A DNA stretch of 64,000 nucleotides from contig CAVTGS010000023.1 in the NCBI GenBank assembly GCA_963734295.1, forward strand, positions 1 to 64,000. The letters are read 5' to 3'. Made by a program: the position numbers and the translations under genes. The notes below the pieces were generated by a model. It was not told the origin of the DNA. It worked only from the letters and a program-made list of their open reading frames with translations, and ran no database searches. The DNA comes from JAEUMW01 sp963734295 (GTDB lineage: Bacteria; Pseudomonadota; Gammaproteobacteria; Burkholderiales; JAEUMW01). Shown piece by piece: positions 9,825 to 18,748 of this stretch (position 1 is its first letter; every line of letters begins with the position of its first letter).

Positions 9825-11229
9825 ATGGCGAACGGCACGATCCAGAACCACACCTTCGACGAGCTCGCGGTCGGCATGTCCGCGCGGCTCACGCACAAGC
9901 TCACCCACGACGACGTCAAGCTGTTCGCGGTGGCAAGCGGCGACCCGGTTCTGGCGGGACTGGCGGAGGGCGTGACACCCACTGCCGCGCTCGGCAAGCG
10001 GCCGGCCCACGCTGCCCTGAGCAGCACGCTCGTCTCGCGCCTGATCGGCACCGAGCTGCCCGGCCCCGGCACCTCGATCCTCGCGGAATCGATGCGCTAC
10101 CAGCATGCGGTCAGCGTCGGCGACAGCGTGACGGTAACCGTGACGGTGCGGGAGAAGCGCGCGCCGGGCAACATCGTGATACTCGACTGCGCGGCGACGA
10201 ATCAGCACGGCGACCCGATGCTCGCGGGCACGATCGAGGTGTCGGTGCTCACGCAGAAGGTAAGCGTCCCGCGCATGGAACCCGCCACCATCTCGGTGCA
10301 GGAGCACGACAGCTACGAAGCCATCCTGAAGGCGTGCAAGACGCTGCCTGCCGTCGTCACCGCCGTAGCCCATCCCTGCGACGAGTCTTCGCTCACGGCG
10401 GTAATGGACGCGGCGGAGGCGAACCTGATCGTGCCGATTCTCGTCGGCCCGGTGGAACGGATCAGGAAGGTGGCGAAGGAGGCGGGCTTCGACATCTCGC
10501 GCTTTCGCATCGAGAATACCCCGCACAGCCACGCGTCTGCGGCGCGCGCGGTGGAGCTCGTGCGCGAGGGGGAGGCCGAGGTGCTGATGAAGGGCAGCCT
10601 GCACACCGACGAGCTCATGAGCGCCGTGGTGAACTCGACCACGGGGCTGCGCACGGGGCGACACATCTCGCACGTCTTCGTGATGGACGTGCCGACGTAC
10701 CCGAAGCCGCTCTTCGTGACCGATGCCGCAATCAACATCTACCCGACGCTCGAGCAGAAGGTCGACATCGTGCAGAACGCGATCGACCTCGCCCACGCGC
10801 TGCGCATCCCGTGTCCCAAGGTGGCCATCCTGTCGGCAGTGGAAACGGTGACACCGAAGATTCTGTCCACGCTCGAGGCGGCCGCGCTGTGCAAGATGGC
10901 AGATCGCGGTCAGATCACCGGCGCGCTCCTGGACGGGCCGCTCGCCATGGACAACGCGATCAGCAAGGAAGCCGCCAGAGATCAAGAACATAAAGTCCGC
11001 CGTGGCGGGCGACGCCGACATTCTGCTGGTGCCGGATCTGGAGGCGGGGAACATCCTCGCCAAGCAGCTCACGTTCATGGCCAACGCCGACGCAGCCGGC
11101 ATCGTGCTCGGCGCGCGCGTGCCCATCATTCTGACCAGCCGCGCGGACAACCTGCACGCGCGCATGGCCTCCTGCGCGGTGGCGGTCATCCTCGCCCACG
11201 TGCGGAAGCAGACAACCCCGCCCGCCTGA
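9825..11229 (+). CDS. Bifunctional MaoC-like hydratase / phosphate acyltransferase (one frame break)
   Basis: About 468 residues after bridging one break near 10978, where an extra A after AAGGAAGCCGCC shifts the frame; the rest (AEIKNIKSAVAGDADILLVP) continues to 11229. Residues 1-140 form a MaoC-like hotdog domain (FDELAVGMSARLTHKLTHDD). The remainder is the phosphotransacetylase/phosphotransbutyrylase fold: VPILVGPVERIRKVA, GEAEVLMKGSLHTDELM, ITGALLDGPLAMDNA and PIILTSRADN. The fusion interconverts acyl-CoA and acyl-phosphate. It follows DUF3141 by 74 bases, a known pairing, but the acetate kinase often found next is absent. Confidence 0.85.
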
Positions 11230-11547
11230 GCCTCCATGCCTACTGGCGCTCGACGCCGGCCACTTCAAGCCACAGGTTCACGCGCCTTTCGGATAACCGA
11301 CACGTCCGGGGAAAGACACGGCTCGCGGTCGATCAGAGTGTGGGTCAGACCACCCAGGCCGACGTCAGCCCCGACCGGTCCATCGCTGTAAGGCCAGGCC
11401 ACCCAGGAAAAACTGGCCCAAGCATTCTCACTGTTGTGCGGACCGCATCATGAATATTCGATCGCCACGCCGAGCGTCGACTGATCGAGGCTGGGAATCC
11501 GCTGAATTTGACGCGATTCGAATAGTTGCGGAGCACAGATGTCTGGC
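11230..11547. other. Convergent intergenic stretch, nothing recognised
   Basis: About 318 bases between the convergent phosphotransacetylase and USP/hemerythrin genes. No conserved frame, tRNA or strong terminator was found. It is less GC-rich than its surroundings in places (for example around 11450-11530), which could mark a lost gene, but no remnant is identifiable. Confidence 0.45.
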
Positions 11548-12591
11548 TCAACGTGTCTCTGTACTCGCCGCACCGCCCGCGGCCAGGTTCATCAGCCGCG
11601 TGAACAGCTTCCTGAAGTCCGCATCGTCCTCCGCGTCGAAGCACGGATCACCGTTGCGGCCGAATGCTTCCGCGATTTCTTTCCAGTCGCTTTCGCTTAG
11701 GTGCTCGCGTGCCGCGGGTAGGATGACCACTTCCTCTGTCTTCATGTGCTGCCACTGCGCGACGGCCAACTTCTCGAGCGCCTCGCTCAGCCGCGCAGGC
11801 GACTCCGGCTGCTCCCGCTCGTAGCCTTCGACCGCATCCTCGAGCCCATCAAGCAGTGTCGCGCCCTCGCCATGCTGACGCTGCAGCTCGTCGAGCGCGC
11901 CGTCGAGTTCAGGCGAACGGCCGCGAAGCCGCGTGAAGATGTACCGCTCCTCCTTAGGATGATGAAGCGCTTCGGGGAAGGCTCGCAGGTAATGGATGGC
12001 GCTGCGCACGAGGCGGCTGTCGAGCGTCGACTCGCCGCGCAGCACTGCGCCTACGAGGTGCTGCAGTGCATGGAGCACCGCGGCGATCGAGCGATGCTCG
12101 TCCTGGATGGTGGCGAGGGCGGAGTCGCGCGCGGCGTGTTGCGCATTGCGGGCAATCTGCGACACGAGCACCGCTACTTTCGTGCCGGAAAGCACCTTCA
12201 GCGTTTGCGAGCCGAGCATGATGCCGCCAATTGAGGTCGCGCCGCGCGAAGCCATGAAGATCAGGTCGCATCCTTCCTGCTCGGCGGCCCGCAGGATCGC
12301 CTCTGCCGGCTGGTCGCTGATGCTCGACACGCTGCGGCACGAAACCCCTGCGATGCGCGCCACGGCTTCCGCCTTCGCGAGGATTGCGTGGGCCTCGCCG
12401 CCGGTGAGCTCATCGAACATGGCCGGCGACAGCGCGTGCATGAGCGCGCCTTCCCCGGTCGCGCCGTAGTCCGCGCTGGCATGGAAGAAGGTGATGCGCG
12501 CGCCGATGCCGCGCGCGAAATCGACGGCCGCGGTGACGTTCCCGGTCGAAATCTGGGTCGAATCGGTTGGGACGAGAAGATGTCGGTACAT
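11548..12591 (-). CDS. Universal stress protein - hemerythrin domain fusion
   Basis: A 347-residue protein whose ATG at 12591 has AAGGA seven bases upstream. Residues 1-145 are a UspA domain (MYRHLLVPTDSTQISTGN, then LIFMASRGATSIGGIMLGS). Residues from about 160 are a four-helix hemerythrin domain with its diiron ligands in order: IQDEH, HHPKEER (His-x3-Glu), LQRQH and QHMKTEE (His-x3-Glu). Hemerythrins bind O2 or sense oxygen, iron or NO. The gene lies 26 bases after the MMPL permease on the same strand, as the last gene of the minus-strand cluster, so it probably serves as an oxidative or oxygen-linked stress component. Confidence 0.88.
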   Translation of the reverse strand: MYRHLLVPTDSTQISTGNVTAAVDFARGIGARITFFHASADYGATGEGALMHALSPAMFDELTGGEAHAILAKAEAVARIAGVSCRSVSSISDQPAEAILRAAEQEGCDLIFMASRGATSIGGIMLGSQTLKVLSGTKVAVLVSQIARNAQHAARDSALATIQDEHRSIAAVLHALQHLVGAVLRGESTLDSRLVRSAIHYLRAFPEALHHPKEERYIFTRLRGRSPELDGALDELQRQHGEGATLLDGLEDAVEGYEREQPESPARLSEALEKLAVAQWQHMKTEEVVILPAAREHLSESDWKEIAEAFGRNGDPCFDAEDDADFRKLFTRLMNLAAGGAASTETR

Positions 12592-12617
12592 TGGAGCGTC
12601 CTTGGACTTGTGGCCCC

Positions 12618-15119
12618 CTAGCGCGAAGCCGACGTCAGGTTGCCGAGCGCCATCGCCGCCGCGTCGCTCGCAGCGTGGCTCGGCTTCCTGTCCGGTAGTA
12701 GGAAGTGCGAGAGCGCCGGGATCAGCACGAGCGCGCCGAGCATGTTCCACAGGAACATGAACGTGAGCAGGATGCCCATGTCGGCCTGGAACTTGATCGG
12801 CGAGAACGCCCACGTGATTACCCCAGCGGCGAGCGTGATCCCGACCAGCGCGACGACTTTGCCCGTGAACTGCACTGCGCGCTTGTAGGCCAACTTCAGG
12901 GGAACTCCGGCACGCTGCTGCGCGAGCTGCACGGACAGCAGGTAGAGTGCGTAATCGACGCCGATGCCCACACCGAGTGCGATCACCGGCAGGGTCGCGA
13001 CCTTCACGCCCATGCCGAGCAAGACCATCAGCGCTTCGCACAGGATCGAGGTGATCGCGAGCGGCACGACGGCGACGACGACCGCGCGCCAGCTGCGGAA
13101 TGTGATGAAGCAGAGCAGGATGACCGCGCCGTACACATAGAGCAGCATCGTGCGATTCGCCTGGCCGACGACGATGTTCGTCGCCGCCTCGATGCCGGCG
13201 CTTCCCGCGGCCAGCAGGAACTGGCGATCGGGGGTGCTATGCTCCTGCGCGAACTGCTCGGCGACCTTGACGACGCGGTCGAGCGTCTCGGACTTGTGGT
13301 CGGTGAGATAGGCGATGACGGGCATCACCGAGCAATCGCCGTTGAACAGATCGGGGTTGTTCACGCTTGCCTGCTGCGCCGCGTAGTTCAGCGTCTCCTG
13401 GTTGCGCGCGAGCGTGAGCCACTTGGGGCTGCCTTCGTACGCGCCGGAAGTGATCAGCCGAACCGCATCGGGTAGCGACACCGTCGCCTGCACGCCCGGG
13501 ATCTGCTGCAGCGTCCACGCGAGCCGGTCCGCTTCCACCAGCGACTGCTCCGTGAGGCAGCCTTCGGGTCCCGTCTTGACGATGACGGCGAACTGATCGC
13601 TCGACAATGCATAGTGGTCGGTGATGTACGCGTTGTCGACGTTGTAGCGCGACGAGGCGCGCAACTCCGGCGCGCCCGGATCGAGGTCGCCGATCCTGAG
13701 GTTGAGGCTGACCGCGAAGCCTGCGACGGCGAGCGCGGCCGCGCAGGCGATCGCGCCGACCGCGTAGCGCCGCTCCGTGAAGCGATCGAGGAAATTCCAC
13801 AGCCGGCCGAGACCCTTGCCATGCGTCTCGTCGCGCTCTTCGATGAGACTGCGCTGCGCCGCCGACGCGCTGACACCCGTATACGACAGCAGCACCGGCA
13901 GCAGGATCAGGTTGGTGAAGATCAGCACCGCCACGCCCACGCTCGCGGTGACGGCGAGATCCTGGATCACCGGGATGTCGATCACCATCAGCACCCCGAA
14001 GCCGACCGCGTCGGCCAGCAGCGCCGTTATGCCGGCCAGGAAGAGGCGCCGGAAGGTGTAGCGCGCGGCGACCAGCTTGTGCGTGCCGCGGCCGATGTCC
14101 TGCATGATGCCGTTCATCTTCTGCGCGCCGTGCGACACGCCGATCGCGAACACCAGGAAAGGCACGAGGATCGAGAACGGGTCGAGCTCGAAGCCGAACG
14201 CCGACACGAGTCCGAGCTGCCAGATGACGGCTATCAACGAGCATCCGATCACGAGCAGCGTGCTGCGGATGCAACGCGTGTACGCGTAGATGATGGCGGC
14301 TGCGATGAGCGCTGCGACGACGAAGTACACCATCACCAGCGCGAGACCTTCGATCAGCTCGCCGATCAGCTTGGCGAAGCCGATGATGCGCACCTTGACC
14401 TGGCCGGTCTCCATGCCACGTACGTTCTTCTCGAGGTTCTTCGATAGCTCGTACTTGGCGCGGACGTTGTCCTCCAGCAGCCGCGAGAACCCGCGGTAAT
14501 CGAGCCGCGTGCCGGTGCGCGGATCGCGATCGGCGAGCGGCACGAAGATCATGCTCGACTTCAGGTCGTTTGCGATGAGACTTCCGGCCGACGGCGAGCG
14601 CGCGATGTTCGCGCGCAGTTGCTCGGTGGCGCGGGGTGATCCGTCGTAACGGTCCGGCATGACGGGGCCGCCCTGGAAGCCTTCCTCGGTCACCTCGGTC
14701 CAGCGGATCGCCGGCGTCCACAGCGACTTGACCCATGCGCGATCCACCCCGGGCGTGAGGAAGATCTCGTCGTTGATCTGCTTCAGCGCCTCGAGGTACT
14801 GCTTGTCGAAGATGTCGCCAGTGGTGCTCTCGACGACGACGCGGATCGAGTTGCCGAGACCGCGCAGATCGTTCTTGTGCTCGAGGTAGTTTTTGATGTA
14901 CGGCTGGCTCTGCGGGATCATCTTCTCGAAGCTCGCGTTCAGCACGAGTTGTGTGACCGCGACATAGGCGAGGATGATGGTGACGAGCGCGCATGCGATC
15001 ACCACGGCGAGCCGGTTGTTGAAGATACCGCGCTCGAGGACGCTTCCGGACTGCGGGTCGAAGTCCCTCGCGTCTTTCACGACGGGCATCGCGTCCAGAT
15101 TGTGGTCGACGTTGGCCAT
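12618..15119 (-). CDS. MMPL/RND-family efflux permease
   Basis: An uninterrupted 833-residue inner-membrane protein. TM1 is near residues 36-60 (LAVVIACALVTIILAYVAV). A large periplasmic loop follows, then a block of TM helices (LALVMVYFVVAALIAAAIIYAY, FSILVPFLVFAIGVSHGAQ, LLADAVGFGVLMVIDIPV). The same loop-plus-helices arrangement repeats in the second half (VIALGVGIGVDYALYLLSVQ). This two-fold layout is that of MMPL/hydrophobe-exporter RND proteins that move lipids and other hydrophobic molecules. It lies 19 bases after the oxidoreductase gene in an operon with YCF48, DUF1329 and DUF1302 genes, so it likely forms the inner-membrane part of one transport system. Confidence 0.9.
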   Translation of the reverse strand: MANVDHNLDAMPVVKDARDFDPQSGSVLERGIFNNRLAVVIACALVTIILAYVAVTQLVLNASFEKMIPQSQPYIKNYLEHKNDLRGLGNSIRVVVESTTGDIFDKQYLEALKQINDEIFLTPGVDRAWVKSLWTPAIRWTEVTEEGFQGGPVMPDRYDGSPRATEQLRANIARSPSAGSLIANDLKSSMIFVPLADRDPRTGTRLDYRGFSRLLEDNVRAKYELSKNLEKNVRGMETGQVKVRIIGFAKLIGELIEGLALVMVYFVVAALIAAAIIYAYTRCIRSTLLVIGCSLIAVIWQLGLVSAFGFELDPFSILVPFLVFAIGVSHGAQKMNGIMQDIGRGTHKLVAARYTFRRLFLAGITALLADAVGFGVLMVIDIPVIQDLAVTASVGVAVLIFTNLILLPVLLSYTGVSASAAQRSLIEERDETHGKGLGRLWNFLDRFTERRYAVGAIACAAALAVAGFAVSLNLRIGDLDPGAPELRASSRYNVDNAYITDHYALSSDQFAVIVKTGPEGCLTEQSLVEADRLAWTLQQIPGVQATVSLPDAVRLITSGAYEGSPKWLTLARNQETLNYAAQQASVNNPDLFNGDCSVMPVIAYLTDHKSETLDRVVKVAEQFAQEHSTPDRQFLLAAGSAGIEAATNIVVGQANRTMLLYVYGAVILLCFITFRSWRAVVVAVVPLAITSILCEALMVLLGMGVKVATLPVIALGVGIGVDYALYLLSVQLAQQRAGVPLKLAYKRAVQFTGKVVALVGITLAAGVITWAFSPIKFQADMGILLTFMFLWNMLGALVLIPALSHFLLPDRKPSHAASDAAAMALGNLTSASR

Positions 15120-15138
15120 TCCGATTTCCCCGTGGTGG

Positions 15139-16266
15139 TTAGTGCCTTACGGCTGCCTGGTTAGGACCTGCGCAGCGCGCGAGCGAGCGGGAGGCATCTT
15201 CGAGAACTTCCTGGTTTGTCATGGCTCGGACACGATCATGGCGCCCGGGCAGCAGAATCGCCCGGCCGGGCCGCTGCTGCGCCACGTGGTCGAAGACCTG
15301 CCGGGCCGCGGACAGCGGCACGGCGATTCCGACCGGCAGCACCAGGGCGTCTTCGCTGAGAAAGCGGTACAGCACATCGAGTGCTTCGCTCTCGGGCTTG
15401 AAAAGGGCCCAGCCGTAGTGCGCTCCCTTGGTGGCTGCCAATCCTGCGCCGCGGCGCCAGTCCTGGCGGGTGCGCCATGCCCCGGCCAGCCAGCCGTAGG
15501 TATCGAAATTCGGTAGCAACGGATGTACGGCCGTGGCATAGCCGAGCGAGCCCTGCTTGAGAGCGCCGATCAGGTTCTCCTCGTCCTGCCAGACGCCGAA
15601 ATTGAGCGCCGCGTCGTAGCGTTGCGGCAAATCGGACAAGGGCTGGCGCTTGCGGTCCCACACCGTGCTTGCGCCGGCAATTCGGCAGATATCCACATTG
15701 GGCGTGCTGCATACGGCCGTCACGGCAGCGCCCCAACGCCTCAAGAGCTGGATCGCCATCTGGCCGAGTCCGCCGGAGGCTCCATGCACGAGCACTTCGA
15801 GACCCTTCGCGTTGTGCTCGCCGATTCCCGCCTTGCGCAGGGACTGCCACAAGGTCGTGAAGTTGTAGGGGAAAGCCGCCAGCGAGGCGGCGTCATGGCC
15901 TTCGACGAAGGGGCGAAGCCAGCGGGACTCGACCGCCACATGGGTCGCATGGGCGCCACCCTTCCCCGTCGGGACCAGGCCGATGACGCGATCCCCCGGG
16001 CGCCATGCCGTGACGCCTTCCCCGACGGACTCGACGACCCCGGCCACATCGTTCCCCAAGACCAAGGGGAATTTTCCAGCACCCTTGAGCGTCAGCAAGC
16101 GCTGCCCGTAGCCGCGGGCGCGCATGAGGTCGATCGGGTTCACCGAAGTGGCCTCGACACGTACGACCACTTCGCCCTTCTTTGGGCGAGGCAAGGGCAT
16201 CGGCTCGATCGAAAACGCCGGCGGTTCGCCGGGAGACAGGCATGCGAGCCGTTGGGCCGAACTCAT
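15139..16266 (-). CDS. Medium-chain zinc-type dehydrogenase / quinone oxidoreductase-like protein
   Basis: A 375-residue MDR-superfamily enzyme. The N-terminal GroES-like half has VVVRVEATSVNPIDLMRARG and PLVLGNDVAGVVESVG; the Rossmann half has VLVHGASGGLGQMAIQLL (GASGGLG cofactor loop). The catalytic zinc Cys/His set of alcohol dehydrogenases is absent, as in NADPH:quinone reductases. The ATG overlaps the stop of the YCF48 gene by four bases (ATGA), so translation is coupled. The C-terminal 30 residues after LLPGRHDRV run past the usual family end. Presumed role: reduction of an enone or quinone intermediate of the pathway encoded by the cluster (inference). Confidence 0.85.
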   Translation of the reverse strand: MSSAQRLACLSPGEPPAFSIEPMPLPRPKKGEVVVRVEATSVNPIDLMRARGYGQRLLTLKGAGKFPLVLGNDVAGVVESVGEGVTAWRPGDRVIGLVPTGKGGAHATHVAVESRWLRPFVEGHDAASLAAFPYNFTTLWQSLRKAGIGEHNAKGLEVLVHGASGGLGQMAIQLLRRWGAAVTAVCSTPNVDICRIAGASTVWDRKRQPLSDLPQRYDAALNFGVWQDEENLIGALKQGSLGYATAVHPLLPNFDTYGWLAGAWRTRQDWRRGAGLAATKGAHYGWALFKPESEALDVLYRFLSEDALVLPVGIAVPLSAARQVFDHVAQQRPGRAILLPGRHDRVRAMTNQEVLEDASRSLARCAGPNQAAVRH

Positions 16267-17345
16267 CGCGCCACCACTGTCGTCTGATCTTCTGCGGGCA
16301 GTTGCGACGCCTGCACGCCGCGAGGCCCGGCGACGACGATGCTCTTCGCATCGAGAGCGACGACTCCTGCGGCAGGCGCGGGATGGTCGGTCGCGACGGG
16401 CGCGAACGTCGCGCCCGAGTCGGACGACACGAGGACGTGCCCCGCCTGGCTCACGAGCAGGATGCGGCCATCGGGCATCAGCGCACTGCCCGTCAAGCCC
16501 ACCGGAACTCGCGTATCGACCTTCTGCCAGGACGCACCACCATCCGTCGTGCGGTAAGCATTGCCCCGCAACCCGAACACCAGCACGCTGCCCGGTTTGC
16601 CGGTGATGCCGAAGTAGGTCCCCTGGTAGGGCGTCGGCACGGCGCGGAAACGCTGCGCCTTGGGATCGAGCTTCAGCACGATGCCTTGCTCGCCCGCGGC
16701 ATAGAGATCGTCGCCGACGCGGCGCACGGCATATAGGTGGTAGCGCTTCGGATTGTCGGTCCGGTCGAACCACGGCACCCAGCGCTTGCCGCCGTCGTCG
16801 GTGCGGAAGACGAGGTTGAACACGCCGACGACATAGCCGACGTTCTCGTCGTCGAACCACACGTCGAGGAACGCCTTGTCCGGGCCTTCCTCTGCGAAGC
16901 GTTTCGCCTCGTCGAGCAGCGCGTCCGCGTCCGGTCCTGCTGCGCCTTGGCTTTGGTAGTGATCGACCATCGCCTGCGCGGCCGCGCGGCCGTCGAGCTG
17001 CTTCACCCAGGTTGCACCGCCGTCGCTCGTCGCCAGGACGACGCCGCTGTGCCCGACCGCCCATCCCTTCTCGGCAGTCGGGAAGTGCACGGCGACGAGG
17101 TCCACGCTCACCGGCACGCTCGCCTGCGTCCACGTTCTGCCCTGATCGTCGGAGTACAGGATGTGCCCGCGCTGCCCGACGACTACGACGCGATTGCCCG
17201 CGACGGCGGCGCCGTTCAAAATCCGCTGCGAGGCGAGCGGGCTCGCCTGCGCAGGCGCGTCGAGCACGTCCAAGTAGCCGGCGCTCCACGCGCCCGGTGC
17301 GACGAGCAGGGCAAGCGTCGCGAGCAGCGGTGCGAGTTTGCTCAT
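16263..17345 (-). CDS. YCF48-related periplasmic beta-propeller protein
   Basis: 360 residues. The ATG at 17345 is preceded by AAGGA six bases upstream and gives a Sec signal (SKLAPLLATLALLVAPGAW, cut after SA). The mature protein is a propeller of BNR-like blades: YSDDQGRTWTQA, ATSDGGATWVKQ, RTDDGGKRWVPW, RTTDGGASWQKV and SSDSGATFAPV. This is the YCF48/HCF136 pattern, here in a catabolic-operon version rather than a photosystem factor. It is typically co-encoded with MMPL permeases and DUF1329/DUF1302 proteins, as here, and is probably a periplasmic accessory of that transporter. Confidence 0.88.
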   Translation of the reverse strand: MSKLAPLLATLALLVAPGAWSAGYLDVLDAPAQASPLASQRILNGAAVAGNRVVVVGQRGHILYSDDQGRTWTQASVPVSVDLVAVHFPTAEKGWAVGHSGVVLATSDGGATWVKQLDGRAAAQAMVDHYQSQGAAGPDADALLDEAKRFAEEGPDKAFLDVWFDDENVGYVVGVFNLVFRTDDGGKRWVPWFDRTDNPKRYHLYAVRRVGDDLYAAGEQGIVLKLDPKAQRFRAVPTPYQGTYFGITGKPGSVLVFGLRGNAYRTTDGGASWQKVDTRVPVGLTGSALMPDGRILLVSQAGHVLVSSDSGATFAPVATDHPAPAAGVVALDAKSIVVAGPRGVQASQLPAEDQTTVVAR

Positions 17346-17389
17346 ACGTGTTCCTTCACGTCGATCGAGCGCGGGTTCAACGAATGGGA

Positions 17390-18735
17390 TCAACGAATGC
17401 CCGCGCCCGCGAGCGAGTCGGCCGTCCATTCCTTTTCTGCTGGCGGATCGATGTAGCGAACGCCGCCGGTCTCCGACGACGAGCCCGAGCACCGTGTACG
17501 TGCCGGCGATCAGGTCGTAGAACACGTTGGTGTCGCCGAACACGGCCGCCTCGTCGTAGGACGGCGTCAGGAAGTTGAAGCCGGCGCGGAAGTAGTTGCC
17601 GCGGGCGTCGTACGTGTCCGACGCGACGGCGATCCACGTGTCCTCGTCGATGTAGAAGCGGCGCTTCGCGTAGATGTGGCGGCTGTCGGGCTTGAGCGTG
17701 GCCTCGACGATCCACACCCGATGACAGCTCCCAGCGGACGACGTCAGGGTTGACGAATTGCGGCAGGAACACATCGTCCATCTTGGTGTTGTAGACCAGC
17801 CGATAGTCGTTGTACGGGACGATCATCTCCTTCTTGCCGACGAGCTTGAAGTCGTACCGGTCCATCTTGCCGTTGTACATGAACGCGTCGTCGTACGTCG
17901 TCATGCCGGAGGTGACCGGGTTCGGCGTGTCGTACGCGATGTCCGGCGCGAGCTTGACGCGGCGCTGACCCGGCAGGTACTGCCACGCGCGGCGGTTGCC
18001 GTTCACGAAGTTGAGCGGGTCGTGCACGAGCAGGGCTTCGCCGGCGCGCCGCGCGGGACCTTTATAGTCCAGGCGCACCATGTAGTAGATGTCGGTCGAC
18101 GTCTTCTTCGGATCGTAGTAGGGAAACTGCTGGGTGTTCACCGTTTCGGTGGACAGCGCCGGCTTGCCGCTCGCGTCGACCGTGAAGGATTTGCCCCTGA
18201 ACTGGTAAGTGAAGCCGACGTAGCGCGTGAGGTGGTTCCACATCACCTCGTAGCCGTCCTTCGGGATCGGGAACGGCACGCCGCCGTATGCGTTCTCGAG
18301 GCCGATGCCGCCGTCCGTGGTCTTGGCCTGCGTCGCGTTCTTCAGCGTGTTGTCGGCGACGAACTTCGGAATCGCCGCGCTGCGATGCGTCGGATAGACG
18401 TCGACGCGGAACGTCGGATAGCGCTTCAGCAACTCCTTGGTGCCTTCGGTGAGCCTGTCCGCGTACTTGTCCATGTTCTTCGCGTCGACCGAGTACAGCG
18501 GCTTCTCGGACGCGAACGGATCCGGTCGAATGCCGTCGCCCTTCTTGAATCCGGCAGGCGGCGTCGTGAGTCCGCCGCTGTAGGCGGGAATCGTGCCGTC
18601 CTTGTTGCCGGCCTTCTCCGCGCCGATCGGTGTGAGGGTGTTGCCGAGTTGCTTCGCTTCGTCGGCCGAGACCGCTGCCCACGCGCCCGAGCAGAGCGAA
18701 GCGGCGGCGAGCGCTATCAATGTCTTCCGGAACAT
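17390..18735 (-). CDS. DUF1329 periplasmic protein (two frame breaks)
   Basis: About 450 residues. A Sec signal (FRKTLIALAAASLCSGAWA) is followed by VSADEAKQLGNTLTPIGAEK and NKDGTIPAYSGGL, the standard start of DUF1329. Conserved blocks continue: GVPFPIPKDGYEVMWNH, AWQYLPGQRRVKLAPDIAYD, DRYDFKLVGKKEMIVPYN. Breaks near 17723 (an extra T in the codons after VRWEL) and near 17470 must be bridged to reach HIYAKRRFYIDEDTW and the true end RYIDPPAEKEWTADSLAG at 17390. DUF1329 proteins have a LolB-like barrel fold and pair with DUF1302 barrels, so a periplasmic carrier for a hydrophobic ligand is likely. The DUF1302 gene ends 13 bases upstream. Confidence 0.85.
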
Positions 18736-18748
18736 GATTGACTCCTCC

